A stretch of 15,244 nt of DNA. Source: Nitrospinota bacterium (GTDB taxonomy: Bacteria; Nitrospinota; Nitrospinia; UBA9942; JAHJSF01). Positions within the stretch are counted from its first letter, which is position 1. Each line of letters starts with the position of its first letter. The stretch spans positions 1-15,244 of the forward strand of contig JAHJSF010000010.1 of the NCBI GenBank assembly GCA_018830405.1. Reading direction: 5' to 3'. The translations under genes were made by a program, and so were the position numbers. Below are positions 1 through 5,989 of the stretch, piece after piece. The notes beneath the pieces were generated by a model that worked only from the letters and a program-made list of their open reading frames with translations, was not told where the DNA came from and did no database searches.

Positions 1-466
1 CCGCCACATCAATCGGATAATGTACCCCCACGTAGACACGAGATATGGCTGCCATCAAGGCTGTAATCAGGGCGTAGGGGGCTGCCTTTTTATAACGGTT
101 GGCCACAACGGCGGCCACGGCGAACATATTGGCGGCATGTTGGGAGGGAAAGGAGAATGAATCGCTGCAACCGGCCATAAGATTAAATGTCCCGGGTGGA
201 ATAACATTGCATGGTCTGATCCTCTCGAAGAAGGGCTTTATGAGACGATAGGTAATCCCATCGGTTAGAGCCACAGCCAATATGAGAAGGAGAATAAAGT
301 AGGCTCCGCTCCTCCAATCTTTGTATATAAGTATAAGGAGAGAGAGGGCGACTATCAGGGACCAATCGGAATATCTGAGGAACATCGGCATAAGATAATC
401 GAGGAACGGGCCTTTTAGTCCCCCATTTATAAAGTGAAACAGTGCGGTGTCTATACTACTTAACAT
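1..466 (-). CDS. PAP2-family membrane phosphatase (3' part missing at left edge)
   Basis: A reading frame from ATG at 466 stays open to the window edge (about 155 residues). It carries all three signature motifs of type 2 phosphatidic acid / lipid pyrophosphate phosphatases. They are KPFFERIRP (K-x6-RP, near residue 83), FPSQHAAN (near 113), and SRVYVGVHYPID (SR-x5-H-x3-D, near 143). The second motif has Gln where PSGH is usual. Hydrophobic stretches around residues 37-70 and 118-140 fit membrane segments. The family dephosphorylates lipid phosphates such as undecaprenyl diphosphate, phosphatidate or lipid A; which one cannot be told here. Its start overlaps the end of the heptosyltransferase gene by 11 bp, so it is probably translated from the same operon mRNA. 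The LPS context suggests a role in envelope lipid carrier recycling or lipid A modification (inference). Confidence 0.9.
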   Translation of the reverse strand, partial: MLSSIDTALFHFINGGLKGPFLDYLMPMFLRYSDWSLIVALSLLILIYKDWRSGAYFILLLILAVALTDGITYRLIKPFFERIRPCNVIPPGTFNLMAGCSDSFSFPSQHAANMFAVAAVVANRYKKAAPYALITALMAAISRVYVGVHYPIDVA

Positions 467-1517
467 CAGTATCTCCTATCTTGGCTCGATAATATTCAGA
501 TACAGGGGAAAATAGGTCATCAACATTTATCTCCTCCATGCAGCGGTGATCGGTCGGGCACTCCCTCTTCCAGCAGGGAGAACAGTCGGCCTCTTTTCTT
601 ACTATAGTGTATAAATCGGATAGGGGTGCCGATTCACTCGGATCGGTTGAGCCGAATATGGCGACTATTGGAGTCCCCACCGCGGCAGCTATATGCATAG
701 GCCCTGAATCGTTGGTGACGTATAAATCACAACGTTTAAGAAGAGCGCCGAGTGTCTTTAGCGAAACCCCTCCCGCCAGCGATATAACCCCTGCGGGGCA
801 GCCGCTTAATATATTTTCTGCGTCTCCCCTGTCCCCCGAGCCGCCGAAGATGATAACCTTCCCCTCCAATTCCCTGACTATCCTGTTGGCCAGTTCCGAA
901 TATCTTTCAAGCGGCCACCTCTTGGCGTTGCCGAAGGCCGCCCCGACACCGAATCCGACCACAAAGGAGGAGCCGGTCAGACCGTTCTCTTGCCAGATTT
1001 TTTCGGCCTCTATGGCGGCCTCCTCGGGAACATGAAAGAATAATCTATCTGCCGGCTGACCGGGGCCTGCTTCGGCCACAAGGTCGGTGTAAAATTTTGA
1101 CTGATGCATGCGTGGGGATTCCCTCTTGGGGAGAGGGACAGGATGGGTCAGGAGAAGGTTCCGCATATCCTTTCTGTAGCCAAGCCTTATTTTAGCCCCG
1201 GCCAGCCATGCGGCCAAGGCCGACTCGAAGGAGTTGGTGAACAATAGGGCCAAATCAAAATCTCTTTCTTTTAAATCACGGTAGAAGGATATCCTTGAGA
1301 GGGGAGAGAGCCCCTCGGGGGAGAAGGAGATTATTTCATCTATGTCGCCGTTCCCCTCCAACAGCGGAGCCAAACCCTTTTTTATCAGCACCGATATCCT
1401 GGAATTGGGAAACGATTCTCTCAGGGCGTGGATGGCCGGCGTAGACATCATTATGTCCCCTATCCAATTAGGTTCCCGGACAAGGATATTCTTAATGGAG
1501 TCGCCATCGATGATCAT
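456..1517 (-). CDS. waaF: ADP-heptose:LPS heptosyltransferase II (glycosyltransferase family 9)
   Basis: A 353-aa GT9 enzyme of full family length. Members transfer heptose from ADP-heptose to the inner core of lipopolysaccharide at the cytoplasmic face of the inner membrane. Visible signatures are the N-terminal VREPNWIGDIMMSTPA (residues 13-28), AFGNAKRWP (194-202, close to the WaaF FGPAKRWP-type motif), IIFGGSGD (222-229), TNDSGPMHIAAAVGTP (268-283) and IFGSTDP (287-293). The C-terminal cysteine cluster CSPCWKRECP...C (312-326) is typical of heptosyltransferase II rather than WaaC. The ATG at 1517 directly abuts the stop of the upstream acyltransferase, and the end overlaps the PAP2 start. 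The gene is therefore inside a compact LPS operon. Acceptor position (HepII) is assigned by family similarity only. Confidence 0.92.
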   Translation of the reverse strand: MIIDGDSIKNILVREPNWIGDIMMSTPAIHALRESFPNSRISVLIKKGLAPLLEGNGDIDEIISFSPEGLSPLSRISFYRDLKERDFDLALLFTNSFESALAAWLAGAKIRLGYRKDMRNLLLTHPVPLPKRESPRMHQSKFYTDLVAEAGPGQPADRLFFHVPEEAAIEAEKIWQENGLTGSSFVVGFGVGAAFGNAKRWPLERYSELANRIVRELEGKVIIFGGSGDRGDAENILSGCPAGVISLAGGVSLKTLGALLKRCDLYVTNDSGPMHIAAAVGTPIVAIFGSTDPSESAPLSDLYTIVRKEADCSPCWKRECPTDHRCMEEINVDDLFSPVSEYYRAKIGDTDVK

Positions 1518-2492
1518 CTATTCTCCCATCTCCAATTCCCCCTTAGAAAAGGGGGGTTGGGGGTTGTTCCCCTTAACAAAGGGGGATGAAGGGGGTTGTA
1601 GGGGAGCCGGTTCCTTCGATTTCCAGCGTCTGTGAACCCAAAACCATTGATCCGGATAATCCCTTATATTTGACTCGATAACCTTGGTCAGGAGCTGGGT
1701 GTATCTCTTCGTATCCTCCTTCTTATCTCCGGTCGGCTCGAATCTTACCTCTTCCTTAATGATTATCTTTATCCTGCCGGGCGAGACCCTTATGGCGAAG
1801 ACGGGGAGAATGGGGGCCCCTGTCTTAAGGGCAACAACCGGAATAACCGGCGTAGTGCAGGCCGGGCGCCCGAAAAAGTCAACAAAGATGCCATGATCCC
1901 AGAGGACATTTTGGTCCATAAGTATGGCCACGGCTCTCTTCCTTTTGAGGGCGTCCATTATTTTGTAGGGAGCCCTCTTATTATTTATCATCTCACTCCC
2001 GAACATGGTGCGGAGGCTGGTGATAAAATCGCTCAGATATTCGTTGTCGAGGGGCCTGGCCACAAAACTTAAAGGGAATTCCCGCCCTATCCCGAGGGCA
2101 ACATATTCCCAGTTGCCGAGGTGTCCGGTCAGTAGCAGGACCCCTTTCCCCTTCCCTAAAGCATCTTCGAGGTGTTCTCTCCCTTCAATCGACACATGTT
2201 CCTTTATCCATCTCTCTCCCTGAACGGAGGCGGCCGCAACCTCGGCCAGCATAATACCTATATTCAGAAATACCTGCTCGGTGATCTCCCAGATCTCCCC
2301 TTCCCCTTTTTGCGGAAAAGATAGCTTAAGATTATCATAGGCGATCAGGCGGTGCTTTCTGCTTAGCTTAAAGAGGAGATAGCCTATAGACTCCCCTATC
2401 TTACGGGAAATTTCAAAGGGGAGAAGACCCAAGACCCTGATTGCGGCGGCCACAACAATATAAATAATCTTTTTTTGGACAGGCCTCTTCAT
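1518..2492 (-). CDS. lpxL: LpxL/HtrB-type lipid A acyltransferase with repeat-derived C-terminal tail
   Basis: A 324-aa lysophospholipid/lipid A acyltransferase. ATG at 2492 is chosen over an in-frame start at 2600 because it makes an ATGA overlap with the rlmB stop and gives the expected N-terminus: a basic stretch, then one membrane anchor at about residues 9-25. The catalytic H-x4-E motif is HLGNWE (124-129). FVARPLDN (143-150), ILMDQN (190-195), FFGRPACTTP (206-215) and DQWFWVHRRWK (281-291) match the family in order. Members add secondary acyl chains to lipid A on the inner membrane. Homologues usually end soon after the WVHRR(W/F)K motif. Here about 30 further residues, containing SSPFVKG and PPFSKGE, are read from a REP-like repeat at 1538-1599, which also leads to the stop. 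The exact acyl donor and position are not determinable. Confidence 0.9.
   Translation of the reverse strand: MKRPVQKKIIYIVVAAAIRVLGLLPFEISRKIGESIGYLLFKLSRKHRLIAYDNLKLSFPQKGEGEIWEITEQVFLNIGIMLAEVAAASVQGERWIKEHVSIEGREHLEDALGKGKGVLLLTGHLGNWEYVALGIGREFPLSFVARPLDNEYLSDFITSLRTMFGSEMINNKRAPYKIMDALKRKRAVAILMDQNVLWDHGIFVDFFGRPACTTPVIPVVALKTGAPILPVFAIRVSPGRIKIIIKEEVRFEPTGDKKEDTKRYTQLLTKVIESNIRDYPDQWFWVHRRWKSKEPAPLQPPSSPFVKGNNPQPPFSKGELEMGE
1538..1599 (-). repeat. REP-like C/G-rich palindromic repeat, two tandem units
   Basis: Two adjacent units of the form CCCCCTTA-N-AAAGGGGG...GGGGGTTGT lie at 1538-1567 and 1568-1599. The same unit recurs at 3369-3398, 11370-11410 and 12339-12382. This copy lies inside the 3' end of the acyltransferase gene and encodes its last residues. 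Confidence 0.85.
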
Positions 2493-3277
2493 CTTGTTTC
2501 CCTCTGTCTCATAATCTCGTAAAATATCAGGGTTGCGGCTGAGGAGGCGTTTAGCGAGCTGACCTTCCCCTTCATAGGGATCGAGACGATAAAGTCGCAA
2601 TTTTCTTTGACTAAGCGGCGTATCCCCTTGGCCTCCCCACCGATTACAACCGCTATCGGGCCTTTGAAATCAAACTCGTAGCAAATTTTATCTCCCCCTT
2701 TTTCAAGTCCGACCACCCAAAACCCTAACTCCTTCAATTCCTCTATCGCCTTAGTTATATTATTTACCGTGGCGATCGGTATATGTTCTGCTGCCCCGGC
2801 CGAACGTTTTATTACCACAGGGGTGATTTGGGCCGCCCTATCCTTTGGTATAACTATCCCCTTCACCCCCAGAACTTCGGCTGACCTTATTATAGCCCCT
2901 AAGTTTCCCGGGTCGCTTACCTCATCCAGTATGGCGATTACGGCCTCTTTATCCTCCTTTAAGGCGTTATTGGCCAATTCGCGCAGGTCGGGGGGGGTCT
3001 CCCCCAATTTAGAGACAAGTGCCGCCACCCCCTGGTGGTTTCTATTACCGGTCAGGGCGGTTATTTCACCCCCTTCCATCAGGGAGACTGCAATTCTATT
3101 CTCCTCGGCTGCCTTTATAATCCCCTTGAGAGTTTGTTTCCCCTCTTTCCCCTTCTCAACGACTATCTCGCCTATTCTCCTTCCGCCTGCGCGGATTGCC
3201 TCGAGGATCGGATTGACTCCGTATATTATCTCTTTATTTTTCATATTGTTGGGTCTTCGTGTCTTAGTGCGGGTCAT
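2489..3277 (-). CDS. rlmB: 23S rRNA (guanosine-2'-O-)-methyltransferase, TrmH/SpoU family
   Basis: A 262-aa SPOUT methyltransferase with the N-terminal substrate-binding domain (IIYGVNPILEAI, residues 17-28) and the catalytic knot. Motif 1 is SDPGNLGAIIRSAEVLGV (121-138), with the conserved Asn and Arg. Motif 2 is VIGGEAKGI (211-219) and motif 3 is IPMKGKVSSLNASSAATL (233-250). The family methylates the 2'-OH of a guanosine in 23S rRNA using SAM; G2251 is the E. coli target. Two starts are possible. ATG 3277 has GAGGGG about 13 nt upstream and AGGGTG immediately before it. ATG 3244 would start right at the conserved domain but has no clear Shine-Dalgarno. It is the first recognisable gene of the minus-strand operon and overlaps the acyltransferase start by 4 bp. 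Confidence 0.9.
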   Translation of the reverse strand: MTRTKTRRPNNMKNKEIIYGVNPILEAIRAGGRRIGEIVVEKGKEGKQTLKGIIKAAEENRIAVSLMEGGEITALTGNRNHQGVAALVSKLGETPPDLRELANNALKEDKEAVIAILDEVSDPGNLGAIIRSAEVLGVKGIVIPKDRAAQITPVVIKRSAGAAEHIPIATVNNITKAIEELKELGFWVVGLEKGGDKICYEFDFKGPIAVVIGGEAKGIRRLVKENCDFIVSIPMKGKVSSLNASSAATLIFYEIMRQRETR

Positions 3278-3301
3278 TCACCCTATTTCCCCTCTTTGGC
3301 G

Positions 3302-3357
3302 CCCCCACCGTAATCCTCTCCCCCCCCGCGGCGGGGGAGGACAAAAGAGAGGGAGAA
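3302..3357. repeat. C-rich/G-rich hairpin repeat, family 2, copy 1
   Basis: A run beginning CCCCCACCGTAATCCTC, then C-rich and G-rich arms (GCGGCGGGGGAGGA) and AAAGAGAGGG. A second copy with the same order (CCCCCACCCTAACCCTC ... GTGGGGGAGGA ... GAGAGGGG) lies at 12528-12574. The arms can form a strong GC hairpin. Confidence 0.7.
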
Positions 3358-3368
3358 TATTACAGAGT

Positions 3369-3398
3369 CCCCCTTAACAAAGGGGGATAGGGGGTTGT
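3369..3398. repeat. REP-like C/G-rich repeat, single unit
   Basis: A 30-bp unit, CCCCCTTAACAAAGGGGG followed by AT and AGGGGGTTGT. It is nearly identical to the units at 1568-1599 and 11381-11410. The first half folds as a hairpin around the AAC centre. Confidence 0.85.
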
Positions 3399-3424
3399 AA
3401 TAATTCTTAAGGCAACTCCGTATA

Positions 3425-3511
3425 GAATAAGTCTAACAAAGAGGCGGGGTAAAAAGAAGGAAACTTTTAGGTAAAGAGCGTAAGCCCTTTTTCTACGGCC
3501 ATAATTATGCG
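3425..3511. repeat. Imperfect direct repeat of the pilin-operon leader, copy 1
   Basis: This stretch starts GAATAAGTCTAACAAAGAGG and matches the sequence at 3939 onward (GAATAAGTCTAATAAATAGG) over roughly 46 bp with few changes. It then matches more loosely through a C-rich, T-rich stretch to CATAATTATGC (copy 2: TTATAATTGC). No promoter or gene is evident directly after this copy. It could be a duplicated regulatory leader or a dispersed repeat. Confidence 0.6.
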
Positions 3512-3588
3512 GGGAACCGGCTCGGCTGAGCCTCAGGCCCGTGGCCAATATAGGGGAGATAAAAAGGAGGAGGACAAGGTAGTCTTCA

Positions 3589-3684
3589 AGCTCCCCTCCT
3601 TGGTTAAGGAGGGGCAGGGGTGGTTTGTTTAGAAAACTTACCACTCCGGCCTTCGGCCACCCCTCCTAAAATAGGAGGGGAGCT
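3589..3684. repeat. Inverted-repeat element, third repeat family
   Basis: Perfect 12-bp inverted ends, AGCTCCCCTCCT (3589-3600) and AGGAGGGGAGCT (3673-3684), enclose about 72 bp. Each end also forms its own hairpin: CCCCTCCTT/AAGGAGGGG at 3593-3614 on the left and CCCCTCC/GGAGGGG on the right. The inner GGGGTGG and CCACCCC blocks are also complementary. It has no coding content and resembles a short palindromic MITE/REP-like element. Confidence 0.75.
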
Positions 3685-3740
3685 ACGCAGAGGGGAATGA
3701 GCGGCTCGGCTGCGCGTCCCCCCCAAGGGGAGAGAAACTG

Positions 3741-3787
3741 GTGACAATAATTGTCGCTGATACAATATGAGTAACATTATTCGTTAC
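3741..3787 (+). promoter_or_regulatory. Two phased palindromes, putative enhancer sites for a sigma-54 activator
   Basis: GACAATAATTGTC (3743-3755) is a perfect palindrome around one A. GTAAC-N7-GTTAC (3771-3787) is a second perfect inverted repeat. Aligned from 3741 and 3771 the two 17-mers agree at 11 positions and lie exactly 30 bp apart, about three helical turns. Their centres fall near -145 and -115 from the start predicted by the -24/-12 promoter, the usual range for bacterial enhancer-binding proteins such as PilR/NtrC-type regulators. The bound protein is not identifiable here. Confidence 0.55.
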
Positions 3788-3867
3788 AATATTTTTCAGG
3801 GGATAAACCGGTCAAGAAGAAACCTTATAAAAACAGGGGGTTATACGAATAGTGCCAACCGGCGATT

Positions 3868-3883
3868 TGGCACGAGTGTTGCG
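3868..3883 (+). promoter_or_regulatory. Sigma-54 (-24/-12) promoter of the minor-pilin cluster
   Basis: TGGCACGAGTGTTGCG matches the RpoN consensus TGGCAC-N5-TTGC(A/T) at all key bases. The invariant GG (3869-3870) and GC (3881-3882) are separated by 10 bp. Predicted transcription start is near 3894, giving a leader of about 180 nt before the first pseudopilin gene. The -24 box is also the right arm of a perfect inverted repeat, GTGCCAA (3852-3858) and TTGGCAC (3867-3873). Type IV pilin genes are commonly RpoN/PilR-dependent in other bacteria, which agrees with the gene order. Confidence 0.85.
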
Positions 3884-3938
3884 TGTTATATGGGCAGGGG
3901 GAAGGGCTGATATTGTTATTGATGGTGATGCAAGTCCG

Positions 3939-4015
3939 GAATAAGTCTAATAAATAGGCGGGCTTAAAAGAAGAAACTTTTAAGCGAGGCCCCGTTTATT
4001 TCTGTTATAATTGCA
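3939..4015 (+). repeat. Pilin-operon leader element with stable hairpin, copy 2
   Basis: Second copy of the repeat at 3425-3511, here inside the leader downstream of the sigma-54 promoter. It holds a perfect 9-bp hairpin, GCTTAAAAG (3962-3970) / CTTTTAAGC (3977-3985), with loop AAGAAA. An outer stem can form between AAATAGGCGGG and CCCGTTTATTT (11 pairs including two G-U), leaving a short bulge. It may be an RNA regulatory structure. I do not recognise a known riboswitch class in it. Confidence 0.55.
4003..4011 (+). promoter_or_regulatory. Possible extended -10 sigma-70 promoter
   Basis: TGTTATAAT is a perfect extended -10 (TG-N-TATAAT) 65 bp before the first pilin start. No -35 box is seen at 16-18 bp. 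It could give a second, constitutive transcript next to the sigma-54 promoter. It may also be chance in an AT-rich leader. Confidence 0.35.
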
Positions 4016-4076
4016 GGTGTTGGGCACTATATATCTCATGATATCTCATAGTTTTCTTGTTAAGGCGAGGGGCATT

Positions 4077-4592
4077 ATGAAACTTTTGTTACAGCATGAC
4101 TCTCAAGATAAAATAATAAATGAATCGGTTGGGTTTACCCTTGTTGAGCTTCTCATCGTCATCGCCATTACCGGCATCATGCTGGCCTTGGCCTACCCTC
4201 AACTTAGATCAAGCAAGCTTGCCGGCGCGGCAGATATGATTTATTATGACCTGCAATTTGCCAGAATGCAGGCGATAACCAATAAAAACAACTTCAGGGT
4301 GTTCCTTGGCGCTGTTGACACCGGCGGCTGTAATCATGCCTTAGATGGCCACACATATATAATTCATAATGATACAGATAGCGACAGCAACTGTGATGCC
4401 GGGGAGGAGCTGATGACCAAAGATATAGGTGACAGTTTTGATGGGGTAACATTCACCACCAGTCCAAATATAGCCACCTACAATCCGGTCGGGACATCAA
4501 ATGCGGGGACTATCACCTTAACTGAAGGCGCCGCCATAAAATATGTCAAATTTTCCGCTACAGGGAGGATAAGGGTAAGTGACGCACCGTAA
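4077..4592 (+). CDS. fimT: FimT/GspH-type minor pseudopilin
   Basis: A 171-aa prepilin-like protein. The class III signal is cut by prepilin peptidase at G19|F20 in VGFTLVELLIVIAITGIM, with Glu at mature position 5 and an N-terminal hydrophobic helix (20-42). The C-terminus NAGTITL...KYVKFSATGRIRV (143-167) is the typical GspH/FimT terminal strand pattern. ATG 4077 is preferred because GAGGGG sits about 7 nt upstream; in-frame upstream codons lack one. The leader peptide is rather long (19 residues). FimT initiates or primes type IV pili with other minor pilins in the periplasm/inner membrane, and GspH plays the like role in type II secretion. Neighbouring pilV/pilW/pilX genes favour the pilus role. 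First gene downstream of the sigma-54 promoter; its end overlaps pilV. Confidence 0.9.
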   Translation: MKLLLQHDSQDKIINESVGFTLVELLIVIAITGIMLALAYPQLRSSKLAGAADMIYYDLQFARMQAITNKNNFRVFLGAVDTGGCNHALDGHTYIIHNDTDSDSNCDAGEELMTKDIGDSFDGVTFTTSPNIATYNPVGTSNAGTITLTEGAAIKYVKFSATGRIRVSDAP

Positions 4593-4980
4593 TAATACCA
4601 ACCAATCCGGTTTTACCTTAATTGAAATCATGATAGCCTTGGCTGTCTTTTCAATCGCTATTCTGGCTATAGTCGGTTTGCAAACGACCGTGATCAAGAG
4701 TAATAAAGGCTCGAGGAATATAACCTCGGCCACATTTCTGGCCGAAGCAAGGATGGAACAATTGCGGGCAGGAGGGTATGCGAGCCTTGCTAACGGCAGT
4801 GATCCGTCCCCTCTTAATTCGCAGGGGGGGACAACAGGGGGCATCTTCACCCGAACTTGGACGATAGCCAATTATGGAACAAACATGAGGCGAATAACCG
4901 TAACCGTGACTTGGAACGACCAGGTGGCGCAAAACAGGAGCATTTCTCTTGTTACTGTCCTATCAAGCCAGATTGACTGA
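4579..4980 (+). CDS. pilV: PilV-type minor pilin
   Basis: A 133-aa protein with a class III prepilin signal, cleavage at G11|F12 in QSGFTLIEIMIALAVFSIAI. The mature N-terminal helix carries Glu5, and the short beta-rich C-terminal domain ends in RRITVTVTWND and SISLVTVLSSQ, the usual PilV finish. GTG 4579 is the start. It overlaps the fimT end by 14 bp, and AGGAT and AAGGG lie just upstream, so translation is probably coupled. PilV joins PilW, PilX and FimT in the minor-pilin complex that primes pilus assembly in the inner membrane (established for Pseudomonas-type systems). Position 2 of the cluster agrees with the standard fimT-pilV-pilW-pilX order. Confidence 0.9.
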   Translation: MTHRNNTNQSGFTLIEIMIALAVFSIAILAIVGLQTTVIKSNKGSRNITSATFLAEARMEQLRAGGYASLANGSDPSPLNSQGGTTGGIFTRTWTIANYGTNMRRITVTVTWNDQVAQNRSISLVTVLSSQID

Positions 4981-4986
4981 ACAACC

Positions 4987-5967
4987 ATGATAAAAAGAGA
5001 TAATAAAGGATTTACACTGGTTGAGATGCTAATAGCCATGGCTATCTTCGCGATAGCTACGACGATTATCTATAATACCTACCGCTTATATGCTAAGAAC
5101 TATTCTGCCCAGCAAAACATTGTCGATATGCAGCAGAATGCCAGGGCGACCCTTGAACTTATGGCCAGAGAGTTGAAAAAGACAAACAGGATAACCGCCA
5201 TTGATTGCACAGCCAATAACAGCAGCATAACGTTCGCCTCTATAGAGGATGCGGGAATGGTCTCAGGCGCCGCTCCAACCACCCTTACTGACAATTCTAA
5301 ATCATGGGAGGCTAATCAGTGGCAAAGGAATACGGGGACAAAAGATACAGTCTTAATAATAGGCGGCAAAGGGAGTGAAACGGATACAGGGACATCCACA
5401 GGTGGCAACTCTAGCACCACCCTGAATAAGACCGGTGCGGGCTGGACTGTTAATCAATGGACAAATTATACGGTCCTAATAACAGGAGGCACAGGGGTTG
5501 GACAAACAAGAACCATTGGTTCCAATACTGCTACTCAATTGACGGTTTCTACTAACTGGACGACAACTCCTGACAATACCTCCACCTATAAGATTCAGCA
5601 GATAAGAGATATTAGTTCAAACAATGCCACCCAATTGACCCTTTCCGGCAACTGGGGAGTAACTCTCGACAGTACACCCAACAATACCTCCCTCTATCTT
5701 ATTCGTGGCACCAGAGGATTTTCGAGGGATGCGGCAGATAACGAGATAGATTACAGGATGAGCGGTTCTGACGGTGCAACTCAGGTTTATGCCGGAAATA
5801 TAACCGGATTAACCTTGCAGGGATTTGACTCTAACGGGGCAAGTATAGCGTGTAACAGCGCTCTTATCAGGAGATTGGATATTACCCTGACTGCTAGGAC
5901 AGAAGATATAAATCCCAACACTAATGCTGTTGATACCTATACCGTTAGTACCTCGGTCATGTTTTAA
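4987..5967 (+). CDS. pilW: PilW-type minor pilin with inserted beta-rich repeats
   Basis: A 326-aa prepilin-like protein with cleavage site KG8|FTLVEMLIAMAIFAI and mature Glu5. NARATLELMARELKKT (51-66) after the helix and IRRLDITLTARTE (294-306) near the end are characteristic of PilW. Between them (about 98-240) lie imperfect repeats of one module. Unit B is complete (143-205: TTLN..GWTVNQWTNYTVLI, then GTGVGQTRTIGSNTATQLTV, then TPDNTSTYKI). Unit A (98-141) resembles its first half and unit C (206-240) its second half. Such GTG-GQ-RTI modules occur in many surface and phage-tail-like beta proteins; their job here is unknown. There is no strong Shine-Dalgarno before ATG 4987. The gene follows pilV by 6 bp, so it is likely coupled. 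Length exceeds a plain PilW core because of the repeats. Confidence 0.88.
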   Translation: MIKRDNKGFTLVEMLIAMAIFAIATTIIYNTYRLYAKNYSAQQNIVDMQQNARATLELMARELKKTNRITAIDCTANNSSITFASIEDAGMVSGAAPTTLTDNSKSWEANQWQRNTGTKDTVLIIGGKGSETDTGTSTGGNSSTTLNKTGAGWTVNQWTNYTVLITGGTGVGQTRTIGSNTATQLTVSTNWTTTPDNTSTYKIQQIRDISSNNATQLTLSGNWGVTLDSTPNNTSLYLIRGTRGFSRDAADNEIDYRMSGSDGATQVYAGNITGLTLQGFDSNGASIACNSALIRRLDITLTARTEDINPNTNAVDTYTVSTSVMF

Positions 5968-5989
5968 CAAATAATAAAAGGAGGCCAAA

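Larger units (their letters stand above)
3278..4076. other. Gene-poor intergenic region between divergent operons
   Basis: About 800 bp separates rlmB (minus) from the minor-pilin cluster (plus). I see no convincing gene. Reading frames across it translate the C/G-rich repeats (for example a minus-strand frame over 3360-3644). The left half is built of repeats at 3302-3357, 3369-3398, 3425-3511 and 3589-3684. The right half holds the putative activator sites, the sigma-54 promoter and the pilin leader. Confidence 0.75.

Noticed and set aside
607-1035. Plus-strand ORF of 142 aa opposite waaF
   Set aside because: It is a shadow of the heptosyltransferase gene; the minus frame has all family motifs.
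2769-3377. Plus-strand ORF of 202 aa opposite rlmB
   Set aside because: It is antisense to a clear SPOUT methyltransferase and has low-complexity Ser/Pro composition.
3360-3644. Minus-strand ORF of 94 aa
   Set aside because: It translates repeat elements at both ends (LLNQGG, PYPPLLRGTL) and the duplicated leader between them. It has no family resemblance and no ribosome binding site.
3767-3910. Plus-strand 47-codon frame from ATG 3767 (MSNIIRYNIF...)
   Set aside because: It has no Shine-Dalgarno, and it overlaps the sigma-54 promoter and the upstream palindrome. Promoter function explains the region better.
3924-3940. GGTGATGCAAGTCCGG resembling the 3' core of a GEMM-I (cyclic-di-GMP) riboswitch
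   Set aside because: The essential GGGCAAACC half and the tetraloop stem are missing upstream, so only a short chance similarity remains.
4518-4932. Minus-strand ORFs opposite pilV
   Set aside because: They are antisense shadows of a gene with a clear prepilin signal and correct cluster position.
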